Origin: Dehalococcoidia bacterium
GTDB taxonomy: Bacteria > Chloroflexota > Dehalococcoidia > Lucifugimonadales > UBA1123
NCBI GenBank assembly: GCA_009838465.1
Contig: VXRN01000023.1
Location: 1-64,000, forward strand
Reading direction: 5' to 3'
Length of the DNA: 64,000 nt
Below, piece by piece: positions 56,455 to 64,000 of the stretch. The notes under the pieces are model-generated. The model worked only from the letters and a program-made list of their open reading frames with translations, ran no database searches and had not been told where the DNA came from. A program made the translations under genes and the position numbers. The stretch's first letter is position 1. Each line of letters opens with the position of its first letter.

Positions 56455-57180
56455 TCAGGTTTTTTCGATTATGGCGACGTACTGTGCGCCCTCAGGCTCA
56501 ATGAACTCGCTAATCATCCATCCAGTCCCGGCGACTATATCCCGCATCTCGTCCCTCGAAACGAACAGCCAGTCGAACCAGGGGCCCTTGAGATTTTGAT
56601 AGCGCTCTCGATGGCGATACTGTCCGCTCATCCTGCCACGCGCCCTGTTGCGCTCCTGATAGGCGAGGTGGACCGGGTCGTCAGTGGCGTGTGGGTCGGT
56701 AGTTTCGGCAATGATCCGTCCGCCATCGGTAGTCATTTTGTACAGGCGTCTGAGGATCCAGCGCGCCCGTCTTGGATTTTCGAGCAGGCCGAAGTTGTTG
56801 CCCGCCAACAAGATGCTGTCGAAGACGCCCAGCTTGTTGGCGCTAATCCGTGTCATCGGACAGACCCGGGCATCGGCAAGTCCCCTCTCCCTGCATATCT
56901 GGATTGCGAGCGGTGAGTGGTCTATTCCGACAACGCTGGCTCCGTTCCGCTGGAGGTGGAGGGATACCCGGCCTGCGCCGCAGCCGATGTCGAGTGTGCG
57001 GCCACGGACGTATTTCATCGCCTTCCGCAGGTGGGGATACCACTCATCAAACGGGGCGAAGTACCACCTGGGATGTTCATAGACCTGTATGTAGCCATCG
57101 TCGCGCTCGCCGACTTCACGAAAGTCTTCCGACAGCAGACCTCGGTGATGGTCGTAGAGTTGCTGTCCGAAAACATCCAT
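56455..57180 (-). CDS. Class I SAM-dependent methyltransferase
   Basis: The 241-residue protein has motif I LDIGCGAGR at residues 63-71, followed by VVGIDHSPLAI. The C-terminus has WFDWLFVSRDEM. The acceptor is unknown. It follows hflC by 36 bp and is probably co-transcribed with hflKC. Confidence 0.85.
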   Translation of the reverse strand: MDVFGQQLYDHHRGLLSEDFREVGERDDGYIQVYEHPRWYFAPFDEWYPHLRKAMKYVRGRTLDIGCGAGRVSLHLQRNGASVVGIDHSPLAIQICRERGLADARVCPMTRISANKLGVFDSILLAGNNFGLLENPRRARWILRRLYKMTTDGGRIIAETTDPHATDDPVHLAYQERNRARGRMSGQYRHRERYQNLKGPWFDWLFVSRDEMRDIVAGTGWMISEFIEPEGAQYVAIIEKT

Positions 57181-57216
57181 TTCTGGTGTTGGGTGCAGCG
57201 GACTGAGTCGGAAGCG

Positions 57217-58101
57217 CTATTCGTCCTCGAAATTCCCGTTGAGGCCGCTAGGTGACTGGAGGAACTCGAACAGGTCGCTGTTCGGTGGTAGTACCACGGT
57301 CGAATTGGATTCGAGAATCTTGCGGTAGGCTTCGAGGGAGCGCTGGAAGGAGTAGAACTCCGGGTCCGCGGATATGGCATTGGCGAAGATCTGAACCGCC
57401 TGGGCGTCGCCTGTACCGCGAGTTATGTCGGCGGTTCTCTGGGCATTCGCCCTGATGATGGTGGCGTCCCTGTCAACGGTGGCCCTGACCTGGGCGTCAA
57501 TCTCCGCGCCCTCGGCGCGCTCCTTGTCCGAAATGCGCTTGCGCTCGGCCTGCATACGGGCATAGACGGACTCGGCGATTTCGGGCGGGAAGTCAGCGCG
57601 CTTGATGCGCACGTCTATGATGTCCAGCCCAAACTCTCTGAGCTTGGGCTTAACGTTGTCCCTTATGCGATTCATAATGTCTTCGCGCTTGGTGGTGATT
57701 ATCTCGGATTGATTGTCACTTGCGATTTCGCGCCGAAGTTCGGAAGAAAGGATGTCCACGGCACGCGCCTTGCCTCCGGCCTCGGTACGCACGGTTTCCC
57801 TGAAGAGCTTCGGGTCAACGATTCGTCCCCTGGCGTAAACGTCAATTATGAGGCGCTTCTTGTCCTTGGTGAGCAGCGAATCGGGCGGTGCGTCGAAAAT
57901 AAGCAGACGCTTGTCGAAATAGGTTGTGGAATCAATGAAGGGAGTCTTTACGTAGAGTCCGGGGCTATTGATGGACTTTTGTACCTGGCCGAAGCGTGTG
58001 ACGATGGCAAGCTCCTTTTCGTCCACCACGAAGAAGAGCTGAGGACCGATGATCGCGGCTATGACTGCCAGCAGTATGAGTATTAGAGCGATGAATCTCA
58101 A
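57217..58101 (-). CDS. hflC: HflC-type SPFH membrane protein
   Basis: The 294-residue protein has one N-terminal membrane helix (residues 3-24) and an SPFH domain (KSINSPGLYVKTPFIDSTTYFDKR). A coiled-coil C-terminus (PEIAESVYARMQAERKRISDKERAEGAE) follows. With HflK it forms a membrane cage around FtsH protease. It lies 11 bp after hflK. Confidence 0.92.
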   Translation of the reverse strand: MRFIALILILLAVIAAIIGPQLFFVVDEKELAIVTRFGQVQKSINSPGLYVKTPFIDSTTYFDKRLLIFDAPPDSLLTKDKKRLIIDVYARGRIVDPKLFRETVRTEAGGKARAVDILSSELRREIASDNQSEIITTKREDIMNRIRDNVKPKLREFGLDIIDVRIKRADFPPEIAESVYARMQAERKRISDKERAEGAEIDAQVRATVDRDATIIRANAQRTADITRGTGDAQAVQIFANAISADPEFYSFQRSLEAYRKILESNSTVVLPPNSDLFEFLQSPSGLNGNFEDE

Positions 58102-58112
58102 TTTATCAACCC

Positions 58113-59174
58113 TTACTGGCTCCGGCCAAGCGAAGTTGGCAACTGCCCATTATCGGTCAAAGGCAGGAGCGGTAGAACGCTGCTGCCCGTTTCGCCCGAC
58201 ATAATGTACATCTTGACTCCCGGAAGAATCTCCTCCATAGCTTCCAGGAAGAGACGCTGGCGGGTCACTTCAGGGGCCTTCTCGTACTCGAACAGGATGG
58301 CCTTGAAGCGTTCGGCCTGGCCTTCGGCGATGGCTATGCGTTCCTGCTTGTACGCCTCGGCAGCCTCTGTAACCCTGGCGGCTTCACCCCTGGCCTGCGG
58401 GAGAATGGACTCCTTGTAGGCGTCAGCGAGGTTGATCATCCGGGCCTTGTCTTCCTTTGCGCGCACAACGTCGTCGAATGCGTCTTTCACCTGTTCGGGC
58501 GCGAACACGTTGAGCAGTTTCACCTCGCGGACATTGAGACCGGTGTTGTAGGAGTCGAGAAGGCCCTGGAGCAGCAGTTTGGTTTCGGCCTGGATATCCT
58601 CTTTCTTGTCTGTGAGCACGTCGTCAATCGGTCGGCTCCCGATGACCTGACGCAGGGCGGTTTCGGTGACGTCCTTGATGGTCTGGCCGTCCGGGTCGGA
58701 TACCCTGTACAGATACGCCTCGATGTCCTTGATGTCGTACTGCACCAGAAGCTGAACGTCAACAATGTTTGGAGCCTCTCCGACCAGTCCCGACTCGTCG
58801 GCGTCGCCGGTGATCATAAGGGACTCGCTGAGAACGGGGTTGCCGCCCGCGACTCCGACCTCCAGTTGGCGGACGCTGTCCACGAAGATCACATCTCTCG
58901 CGCCAATAGGGGCGGGCCACCACCAGTGAAGGCCGGGCTGCTTTATGCTGTCAAATGTGCCCAGGCGTCGAAGCGCGGCCTCTTCGCCCGGCTGAACGGT
59001 GAAGAATCCGCTGCCCAGCCACACGGCAATCCCGACCGCGAACAGTCCAATTACGATTAGCGAACCTATATTGCCGCCACTTCCACCGCCTCCAATTCGG
59101 AAACGGCCGAAGAAGTTGCGAATTCGCTCCATTACCTGGTCGAAATTTACTTCTGGCTCTTCAGGACGATACAT
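58113..59174 (-). CDS. hflK: HflK-type SPFH membrane protein
   Basis: The 353-residue protein has a Gly-rich N-terminus and one membrane helix (about residues 38-56), then FFTVQPGEEAALRRLGTF and GLHWWWPAPI, typical of HflK. The coiled coil and REVKLLNVFAPEQVKDAF follow. It is the first gene of hflK-hflC-methyltransferase. Confidence 0.92.
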   Translation of the reverse strand: MYRPEEPEVNFDQVMERIRNFFGRFRIGGGGSGGNIGSLIVIGLFAVGIAVWLGSGFFTVQPGEEAALRRLGTFDSIKQPGLHWWWPAPIGARDVIFVDSVRQLEVGVAGGNPVLSESLMITGDADESGLVGEAPNIVDVQLLVQYDIKDIEAYLYRVSDPDGQTIKDVTETALRQVIGSRPIDDVLTDKKEDIQAETKLLLQGLLDSYNTGLNVREVKLLNVFAPEQVKDAFDDVVRAKEDKARMINLADAYKESILPQARGEAARVTEAAEAYKQERIAIAEGQAERFKAILFEYEKAPEVTRQRLFLEAMEEILPGVKMYIMSGETGSSVLPLLPLTDNGQLPTSLGRSQ

Positions 59175-59300
59175 CGGCAGTCAGACTTTCGTGTGAGAGG
59201 TTATGAATAATGGTAACACATTGACACGGGACATTCGATAGAGGTTTTCTCAACGCCAGGGTCTTTTTGCTATTAAGCGTCACTAGAGTAGTCCGTTCGT

Positions 59301-59347
59301 GGTGACCCTTCGACAGGCTTCCTTCGACAAACTCAGGATGAACGACA
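59301..59347. repeat. Dispersed repeat of the TTCGACAAACTCAGGATGAACG type
   Basis: The phrase TTCGACAGGCTTCC is followed by TTCGACAAACTCAGGATG and AACGACA. The two TTCGACA steps look like a tandem partial duplication of a commonly seen intergenic repeat. No second copy was noticed in the window. The rest of the 59175-59411 gap holds no gene I can support. Confidence 0.5.
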
Positions 59348-59411
59348 GATCGAAGACGAAAAAACCCTGTCTCAACGCAGGCTATTCGTACTAAATCTAC
59401 GGGCTGGGAAA

Positions 59412-60698
59412 TCAGTTGGATTGTCCGGCGGCCTCGACCTCACTCAGAACATCCAGAAACTCCGCGTAGTTGGACACGCCTGACACGAGAGAAATGAAAG
59501 CGCCGAAGTCCGGCGACAGATCTCTCAGACGCCTTACCTCCCCGCCAATGGGGTTCACGGAAGCCGGGCTCTCGGCGTATGTTCCGTTGAAGGCGAAGTA
59601 GGCTTGGTTGAGCTTGCGAATCGGGTGTCCGTTGTCCACGAACATCCTTCTGCGCGTCTCCATGTAGGACTCCGCTATCTCTACCTCGCCACCGGCGAGA
59701 AGCGCGTCCACCGCCCGGCGCGTCTCCTGCATCTCGCGTCTGAAATCGAAGTCGTTGGCGGGGGCGGGAGCGGCGTCGAGTATGTCCGATGTTGTGCCGA
59801 GGGACGCCGGCACGGTGATAGGCATTCTGGCCTCGATGCGTTCACGGGCGATGCCGCCCAACTCGCGACCGCCTAGGTCGGCGACGGTCTCGTTCAGAAC
59901 GTGCATATCCGGTGAGTCGAACATATTCTGCCCAAGCGGGCGCAGGAACAGGTAGTGATGAAGCCATTCATGCGCCATGAGGGAAAGAGTGGCGTTGAGG
60001 TCCGCGCCGTTATAAACGGAAGCAGGGTAGGTTGCGACGCCGCCGATGTCCAGAACCAATGCCGACAGGTCCTCAGTCTCCAGCAGCGCATCTTCGATCT
60101 CCTCGCGACTTTCCACGCTCATATGCGGGTCCAGCAGAACGCTGTCCTGCCATACGATTGTGTCGCGTGGGGATGTGATAAGTGCCTTTGGCGTTTCCAC
60201 GAGACGAACGTCCACCGGCGGAATCACGAGCTCACCCACGAGTCCCAATCCCTCCGCGCGGGCGACGGAACTGATCTCCGATTCGAGCGCCTCCTCGACG
60301 TCGTTGCGGATGTCGTGCCTGAGTCGGTGTACACGGTCAAGTTCATCCTGGAGGCGTTTCACTTCCGACGCTGTCTCGGTGGGCCTGGACGTGGCGACAT
60401 TCAACCGGCCCTTGATGTCGTTCTCGACATTGCCCAGCCTGAAGTACTCGTCCACCAGCGCGAGCCGTTCGGAATCCGAAATGGCCTGTCCAGGGATCGT
60501 TCTCAGAGCGCGATGAATCCACTTGCTCATCGAGTTCGAGAGGTGCCAGCCAATCAGGTCGAAGGCGTACTTCGAGGAGGCTTCCTGCGCAGGGTTCAGA
60601 GTGAAGACATCGCCCCTGAGCAGAAGCAAATACAGGGAGACAAGCACGATAGCAGTAGCCCGCCCGATGGATTTTGCTGTCGCGCGCCGTCTGAACAT
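59412..60698 (-). CDS. Membrane-anchored HExxH metalloprotease-like protein
   Basis: The 428-residue protein has one N-terminal membrane helix (about residues 14-28) and a coiled coil near 110-140. A zinc motif HEWLH lies at 243-247, with a downstream glutamate in NETVADLGG (Glu270). That spacing and ExxAD-like phrase resemble gluzincins of the neprilysin type. The helix is probably a signal anchor, placing the catalytic part outside the membrane. It is the last gene of a three-gene run. Confidence 0.75.
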   Translation of the reverse strand: MFRRRATAKSIGRATAIVLVSLYLLLLRGDVFTLNPAQEASSKYAFDLIGWHLSNSMSKWIHRALRTIPGQAISDSERLALVDEYFRLGNVENDIKGRLNVATSRPTETASEVKRLQDELDRVHRLRHDIRNDVEEALESEISSVARAEGLGLVGELVIPPVDVRLVETPKALITSPRDTIVWQDSVLLDPHMSVESREEIEDALLETEDLSALVLDIGGVATYPASVYNGADLNATLSLMAHEWLHHYLFLRPLGQNMFDSPDMHVLNETVADLGGRELGGIARERIEARMPITVPASLGTTSDILDAAPAPANDFDFRREMQETRRAVDALLAGGEVEIAESYMETRRRMFVDNGHPIRKLNQAYFAFNGTYAESPASVNPIGGEVRRLRDLSPDFGAFISLVSGVSNYAEFLDVLSEVEAAGQSN

Positions 60699-60737
60699 GG
60701 CATACTCGAACCCGCGTCAGAATTCCGGGTACGAGGG

Positions 60738-61439
60738 CTACCGGCGGCGGAAGAGGTTCAGGAATCTGTCTTCGTAGAAGTCGAACGCACCCCACCGGTC
60801 CAGTTCCCGCCTCAGGTCCTCGGGGTTCCTGCCCTGCTCCACCTGCCTGAACATCTGCTCGATCTGCTGAATCGCAGCCTGGGGTATCCCGCCCGCCGAC
60901 GGGCTGGGGTCGAACATTCCGCGCGAGCGCAGTTCCTGGGCGTTCTCCACCGCGGACTTGGAGGTGAATTCGTAGATGAACTTCATCAGCGATACGTCCC
61001 AGAGTTCGTCCACGCCCACCATGACGACCGAAAGCTCGTCCTTCTTGCCGTCGAGGTCTTCGCTGATTCGGTTGGCTACTTCGTTGGGCGGGCCGCTGAG
61101 TATGTCCGTCTTCTCAGTCTCGTTACGATACTGGTACAGGATGCCCGGACTGTTGGGGCCGTACTGCTGCGAAAGGTGCCTGAAGTAGCTGTACGCCTCG
61201 TCGCTGAAGCCTTCCAGGTTCATGGCGTAGAACGGCGTGACTATCGCGGGCTTCTGAGCTATCACCTTGCCCTGCCTCACGACGCTCTCGGAGTCTTCGG
61301 GCTGTATCTCACGGTAGATGGGCTCTGTTACCACGTAGTAAGACAGGCTCGTCGTACCGAAAGTCGCCAGGTTCTGCCTGGGATGCCTGACAACCCACGT
61401 CTGCTCCGCGGCGCGAATGAAATCTAGTTCGTCTTCCAT
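60738..61439 (-). CDS. Conserved hypothetical protein of the metallopeptidase module
   Basis: The 233-residue protein has no signal peptide or known motif. It starts at the ATG at 61439, 4 bp after the stop of the upstream peptidase gene; the longer frame to 61580 would overlap that gene. It is helix-rich with acidic patches (DLDGKKDELSVVMVGVDELWD) and a Gln/Arg-rich C-terminus ending in RRR. Position suggests it serves the flanking peptidases. Confidence 0.6.
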   Translation of the reverse strand: MEDELDFIRAAEQTWVVRHPRQNLATFGTTSLSYYVVTEPIYREIQPEDSESVVRQGKVIAQKPAIVTPFYAMNLEGFSDEAYSYFRHLSQQYGPNSPGILYQYRNETEKTDILSGPPNEVANRISEDLDGKKDELSVVMVGVDELWDVSLMKFIYEFTSKSAVENAQELRSRGMFDPSPSAGGIPQAAIQQIEQMFRQVEQGRNPEDLRRELDRWGAFDFYEDRFLNLFRRR

Positions 61440-61443
61440 CTTT

Positions 61444-62931
61444 CTACTTTCTTCGCCTGCGCAGGGCGAGTCCGACAAGTCCCAGGGCAAACAGCGGTAC
61501 AGCGAGGTCGCTGAGGCCAAGGGACTCGCTGTCCGGAAGACCGCAGCCCGAAGAGCCGCCGGATTCGGTCTGTTCATCACTCGTTTCTGTAATTGCGGCA
61601 GGCTCAGCCTCGGGCGTTGGAGTGGGTTCTACCTTGGCCACCGCTGGCGGCTGTGTAGGGATTGGCGTCGGAGTGGGAGGCTCAGGCGTCGGAGTCGGTG
61701 TTGAATCGATTGTGCCTACCTGCTCTGAACCCGCCTGCGGTGTAAGGCTGTACAGTTGGATCGCGCGCCTGGGTACGGGAGTCGGCCTGGCGCTATCACG
61801 CTCGGGCGGTACATACATTGGAGCGCCTATGATCTCCCGCCACTGGTTTTCCAGTTCGATGCGGCTGATGCCATACACTTGCTCGATGGCGTCGTCCATA
61901 TTGACGCCTTCTCTGAAGACCGCAAGCAGTTCCCGCATTGCCGCCCGTCCGTATGCCGCGATCATGAATTCCACAATGCTCCTGGCCTGACCGTAGAAGA
62001 TTATGACGTCTTCCGGGTCTCCGGGAAGGACGGGCATAGAGGTTATCGGAAGGAGCCTGTCCGTTCCCAACGCGAACTCCAACGCTATGTCGTATGAGAA
62101 TCCGGGCGCGACGTTGCCATATTCGGCCAGGCCCTCGTCCAGCCAGGAGGGAATGCGGCGAATGATGCTGTCACCGGCCCTGTGGTTCAGTATGTGGGTA
62201 AGCTCGTGCGATGCCGTGCCTGTCGCTCCGCGTCCGCCGCCAAGCACTAATAGAGTGCCTATGTCCGTGAAAGCCTGTCCCTCGGTGATAAGCTCCCGCC
62301 TGATGGTGCTGGAGCCGGGCGGCAACGCTTCCAGCATCTCCTTAACGTTGTTGTACATGGTGACTCGAATCGGGGCTTCGGTGTCCGCTCCCAGGAGCGG
62401 CCCCATGAAGGCTATCGTGTCCGTTATCGCCTCTAGTACGATCTCGGCTCGCCTTCTGACCGGGCCGTGATACGCGACAGAGACGGGGCCCTCGGTCACC
62501 TCCTCCCACTCAAAGCGCGCGTCATGGTATATGAACTCCGCAGGCTCAGTGGCAAGTTCGTTGCCTTCGGTGTCTTTTATCAGGAAGTAGTAGGTGATAA
62601 TAGTTCCGGGCGGGATGTACCTGCCTCTTATGCCCGTGCGCCAGAATAGTTCAGACTCCACAAGCGTGGCCTGGTCTGACTCGAAGTACTCATACGCCGT
62701 ATTCTGGTTTCGGCCCACCTTCAGCCTGACAGAAATCTCTTCTATCTCGTTTTCGCCCTCCACCTCGATGGAATAGCGCATTCCTTCAGGGAACTCGCTG
62801 ACGACGCTTGCTGAAAGTATCCTGATGTCGTCGCCCTGGGCGACGACGCTCTCCGGCTTCGCGGAAGCTATGATGAGCGTAAGGCCCACTATAAGAAGCG
62901 TTACGGCTCGAACGCGGGCGGCTTGATTCAA
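61444..62931 (-). CDS. Exported peptidase MA-like metalloprotease with C-terminal sorting signal
   Basis: The 495-residue protein has a signal peptide (residues 1-32) and a beta-rich N-terminal domain. A gluzincin site HELTH lies at 242-246, with Glu267 in WLDEGLAEY. A Thr/Pro-rich linker (TPTPTPEPPTPTPIPT) follows, then a C-terminal tail: GSSGCGLP, a hydrophobic helix (LAVPLFALGLVGLAL), RRRRK. The tail is built like CTERM sorting signals. It is the first gene of the module. Confidence 0.82.
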   Translation of the reverse strand: MNQAARVRAVTLLIVGLTLIIASAKPESVVAQGDDIRILSASVVSEFPEGMRYSIEVEGENEIEEISVRLKVGRNQNTAYEYFESDQATLVESELFWRTGIRGRYIPPGTIITYYFLIKDTEGNELATEPAEFIYHDARFEWEEVTEGPVSVAYHGPVRRRAEIVLEAITDTIAFMGPLLGADTEAPIRVTMYNNVKEMLEALPPGSSTIRRELITEGQAFTDIGTLLVLGGGRGATGTASHELTHILNHRAGDSIIRRIPSWLDEGLAEYGNVAPGFSYDIALEFALGTDRLLPITSMPVLPGDPEDVIIFYGQARSIVEFMIAAYGRAAMRELLAVFREGVNMDDAIEQVYGISRIELENQWREIIGAPMYVPPERDSARPTPVPRRAIQLYSLTPQAGSEQVGTIDSTPTPTPEPPTPTPIPTQPPAVAKVEPTPTPEAEPAAITETSDEQTESGGSSGCGLPDSESLGLSDLAVPLFALGLVGLALRRRRK

Positions 62932-63065
62932 TATGGTCCACCTTCCGGTAGTGAATTGAGTGTACTGTCATTCGGAGGCGCGATCCGACGGCTGTGAATT
63001 CCTCCGTATGTTTATTACGTTCACGGTGATTGTGCGAGATTCATGGGATCAAGCAACCACTGTCA

Positions 63066-63674
63066 TTACTTATCCGGCCCCAGCATCCGCCAAGTGTGGA
63101 CGAGCCTGTGAATTGCCGTCACAGTCGTCAGAGCGGCTATCACTCCGAGTACAACGAGCATGACGACGGGGATCCAGTGCGCGACGATCAGCCCCAGCCC
63201 CGTTAGGGCCACTCGTTCGGGCCTCTGCATCACGCCCACCTTGCATTCTATCCCAAGCCCCTCCGAGCGCGCCCTCATATAGCTGACCATGATGGAGCCG
63301 ACGAGCGCGGCGTAAACAAGCATAGCGCCCCAGTCGTTGTCGCTGGCGAGGTAGAAGGCAAGGACTCCCAGAAGCACTACTGCTTCGGAAACACGGTCTA
63401 TCGTGGAGTCGAGCAGCGCGCCGAAGTCGGAGGCGCGTCCGGTATTCCTGGCGAGCGCGCCGTCGAACATATCGAATATGCCCGCGAACAGCGCCACCAG
63501 TCCGCCCACCCACCACAGGCCGACAGCGATGAGATAGGCTGCGACGCCCGCTATCAGCAGTCCGATTATGGTAACCAGGTTCGGCGTCAAACCCACGCGA
63601 CCCATAAGGAGCGCGACGGGCGTTTCGACATAATTGGAGAGCGCACGACGGGCGTCGTCCCGACCGATCATCAT
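63066..63674 (-). CDS. CDP-alcohol phosphatidyltransferase
   Basis: The 202-residue membrane protein has a perfect signature: D68-x2-D71-G-x2-A-R76-x8-G85-x3-D89-x3-D93. It transfers a phosphatidyl group from CDP-diacylglycerol to an alcohol such as inositol phosphate or glycerol phosphate. A glycosyltransferase follows upstream across the window edge, suggesting a phospholipid or phosphoinositide-glycan route. Confidence 0.9.
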   Translation of the reverse strand: MMIGRDDARRALSNYVETPVALLMGRVGLTPNLVTIIGLLIAGVAAYLIAVGLWWVGGLVALFAGIFDMFDGALARNTGRASDFGALLDSTIDRVSEAVVLLGVLAFYLASDNDWGAMLVYAALVGSIMVSYMRARSEGLGIECKVGVMQRPERVALTGLGLIVAHWIPVVMLVVLGVIAALTTVTAIHRLVHTWRMLGPDK

Positions 63675-63780
63675 ACAACCACCTGAAATTGGCTAGTCAG
63701 GACATATTAGAAAGTATCCTGTCGGGCGGTCAACAGGGGTACACATCGGAAGCATCACAAAAGTGGTTCGTCACCTTAGA

Positions 63781-63811
63781 CCTCTTCCGGAGGGAAAGGG
63801 GACTGTTGCGC
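63781..63811. repeat. Degraded family A repeat
   Basis: CCTCTTCCGGAGGGAAAGGGG keeps the hairpin arms with mismatches, followed by GACTGTTG as in the copies at 5452 and 9434. Confidence 0.5.
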
Positions 63812-63863
63812 TACCGATTCCGACAGCCGTCTTACAGATGCGCACCAGTTAACTGATGATTCC

Positions 63864-64000
63864 CTACACATTCGCCGCGGCATAAGAACTCGGAATCAGC
63901 TCGTGGTAGTACGCGAGAACGCTACCGGCCACTCTTTCCCACCGGAAGCTGTCAGCAGTGCGGATTCCCTGTTCAGAAAGGCGATTACGCAGCGACGGAT
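63864..64000 (-). CDS. C-terminal end of a glycosyltransferase (family 4 type), partial
   Basis: A minus-strand frame enters at the window's right edge and stops at 63864. The visible part, including LRNRLSEQGIRTADSFRWE and VLAYYHELIPSSYAAA, matches the usual end of GT-B glycosyltransferases such as mannosyltransferases. The gene's start is outside the window. Its neighbour is the CDP-alcohol phosphatidyltransferase, which fits glycosylated phospholipid synthesis. Confidence 0.7.
   Translation of the reverse strand, partial: PSLRNRLSEQGIRTADSFRWERVAGSVLAYYHELIPSSYAAANV

Overview
The window reads as chromosomal DNA of a Chloroflexota bacterium, most likely a Dehalococcoidia or SAR202-like lineage. 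This is inferred from gene content, not from a marker search. Supporting traits are an 11-subunit complex I operon without nuoEFG, a ferredoxin-type 2-oxoacid oxidoreductase, a luciferase-like (F420/FMN) oxidoreductase beside an enolase-superfamily gene, exported proteins with Thr/Pro-rich linkers, and no sign of an outer membrane. Coding density is high. Many intergenic gaps carry small GC-rich palindromic repeats. I found no rRNA, tRNA, CRISPR array or intact insertion sequence.

Layout. 0-4.9 kb: a minus-strand cassette of HerA-type ATPase, NurA-type nuclease with a zinc ribbon, and DNA methyltransferase. This is the best candidate for an uncharacterised defence or DNA-processing system. 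5-9.3 kb: a PaREP1/HEPN-like protein and cobalamin-dependent methionine synthase. 9.6-11.6 kb: a promoter with GAAC/GTTC half-sites, a small SH3-like protein, FtsZ and a membrane protein. 11.6-16 kb: alpha/beta hydrolase, PAC2 protein, a small zinc protein, an LLM oxidoreductase and a frameshifted enolase-superfamily gene. 16.1-16.9 kb: two small membrane-anchored proteins, one a HigA-type regulator without a HigB toxin. 17-20.7 kb: deoxyribosyltransferase-like protein, M20 peptidase, Nudix hydrolase and NAD kinase. 20.7-31.7 kb: nuoABCDHIJK, a small extra gene, then nuoLMN.

32-38.6 kb (plus strand): polyprenyl synthase, then a run of nucleosidase-like protein, dehydrogenase-like protein with altered active site, FGGY kinase, class II aldolase, small protein and NAD-dependent epimerase, which looks like a sugar-phosphate catabolic or salvage route. 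38.7-39.8 kb: a nucleoside hydrolase behind four 11-bp direct repeats resembling a PHO-type box. 39.8-47.2 kb: TatD nuclease, flippase-like membrane protein, peptide-type solute-binding lipoprotein, FtsX-type permease and DNA polymerase III delta. 47.2-51.9 kb: nucleotidyltransferase, KorAB and a duplicated cupin. 52-56.2 kb: recO, and dnaX-ybaB-recR plus ybeY. 56.4-59.2 kb: methyltransferase and HflKC. 59.4-62.9 kb: a three-gene exported metallopeptidase module. 63-64 kb: CDP-alcohol phosphatidyltransferase and the end of a glycosyltransferase cut by the window edge.

How parts may work together: KorAB makes reduced ferredoxin, and the EFG-less complex I is the kind expected to oxidise ferredoxin or another non-NADH donor, so the two may be linked energetically. 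DnaX, HolA, RecO, RecR and YbaB are housekeeping replication and repair genes.
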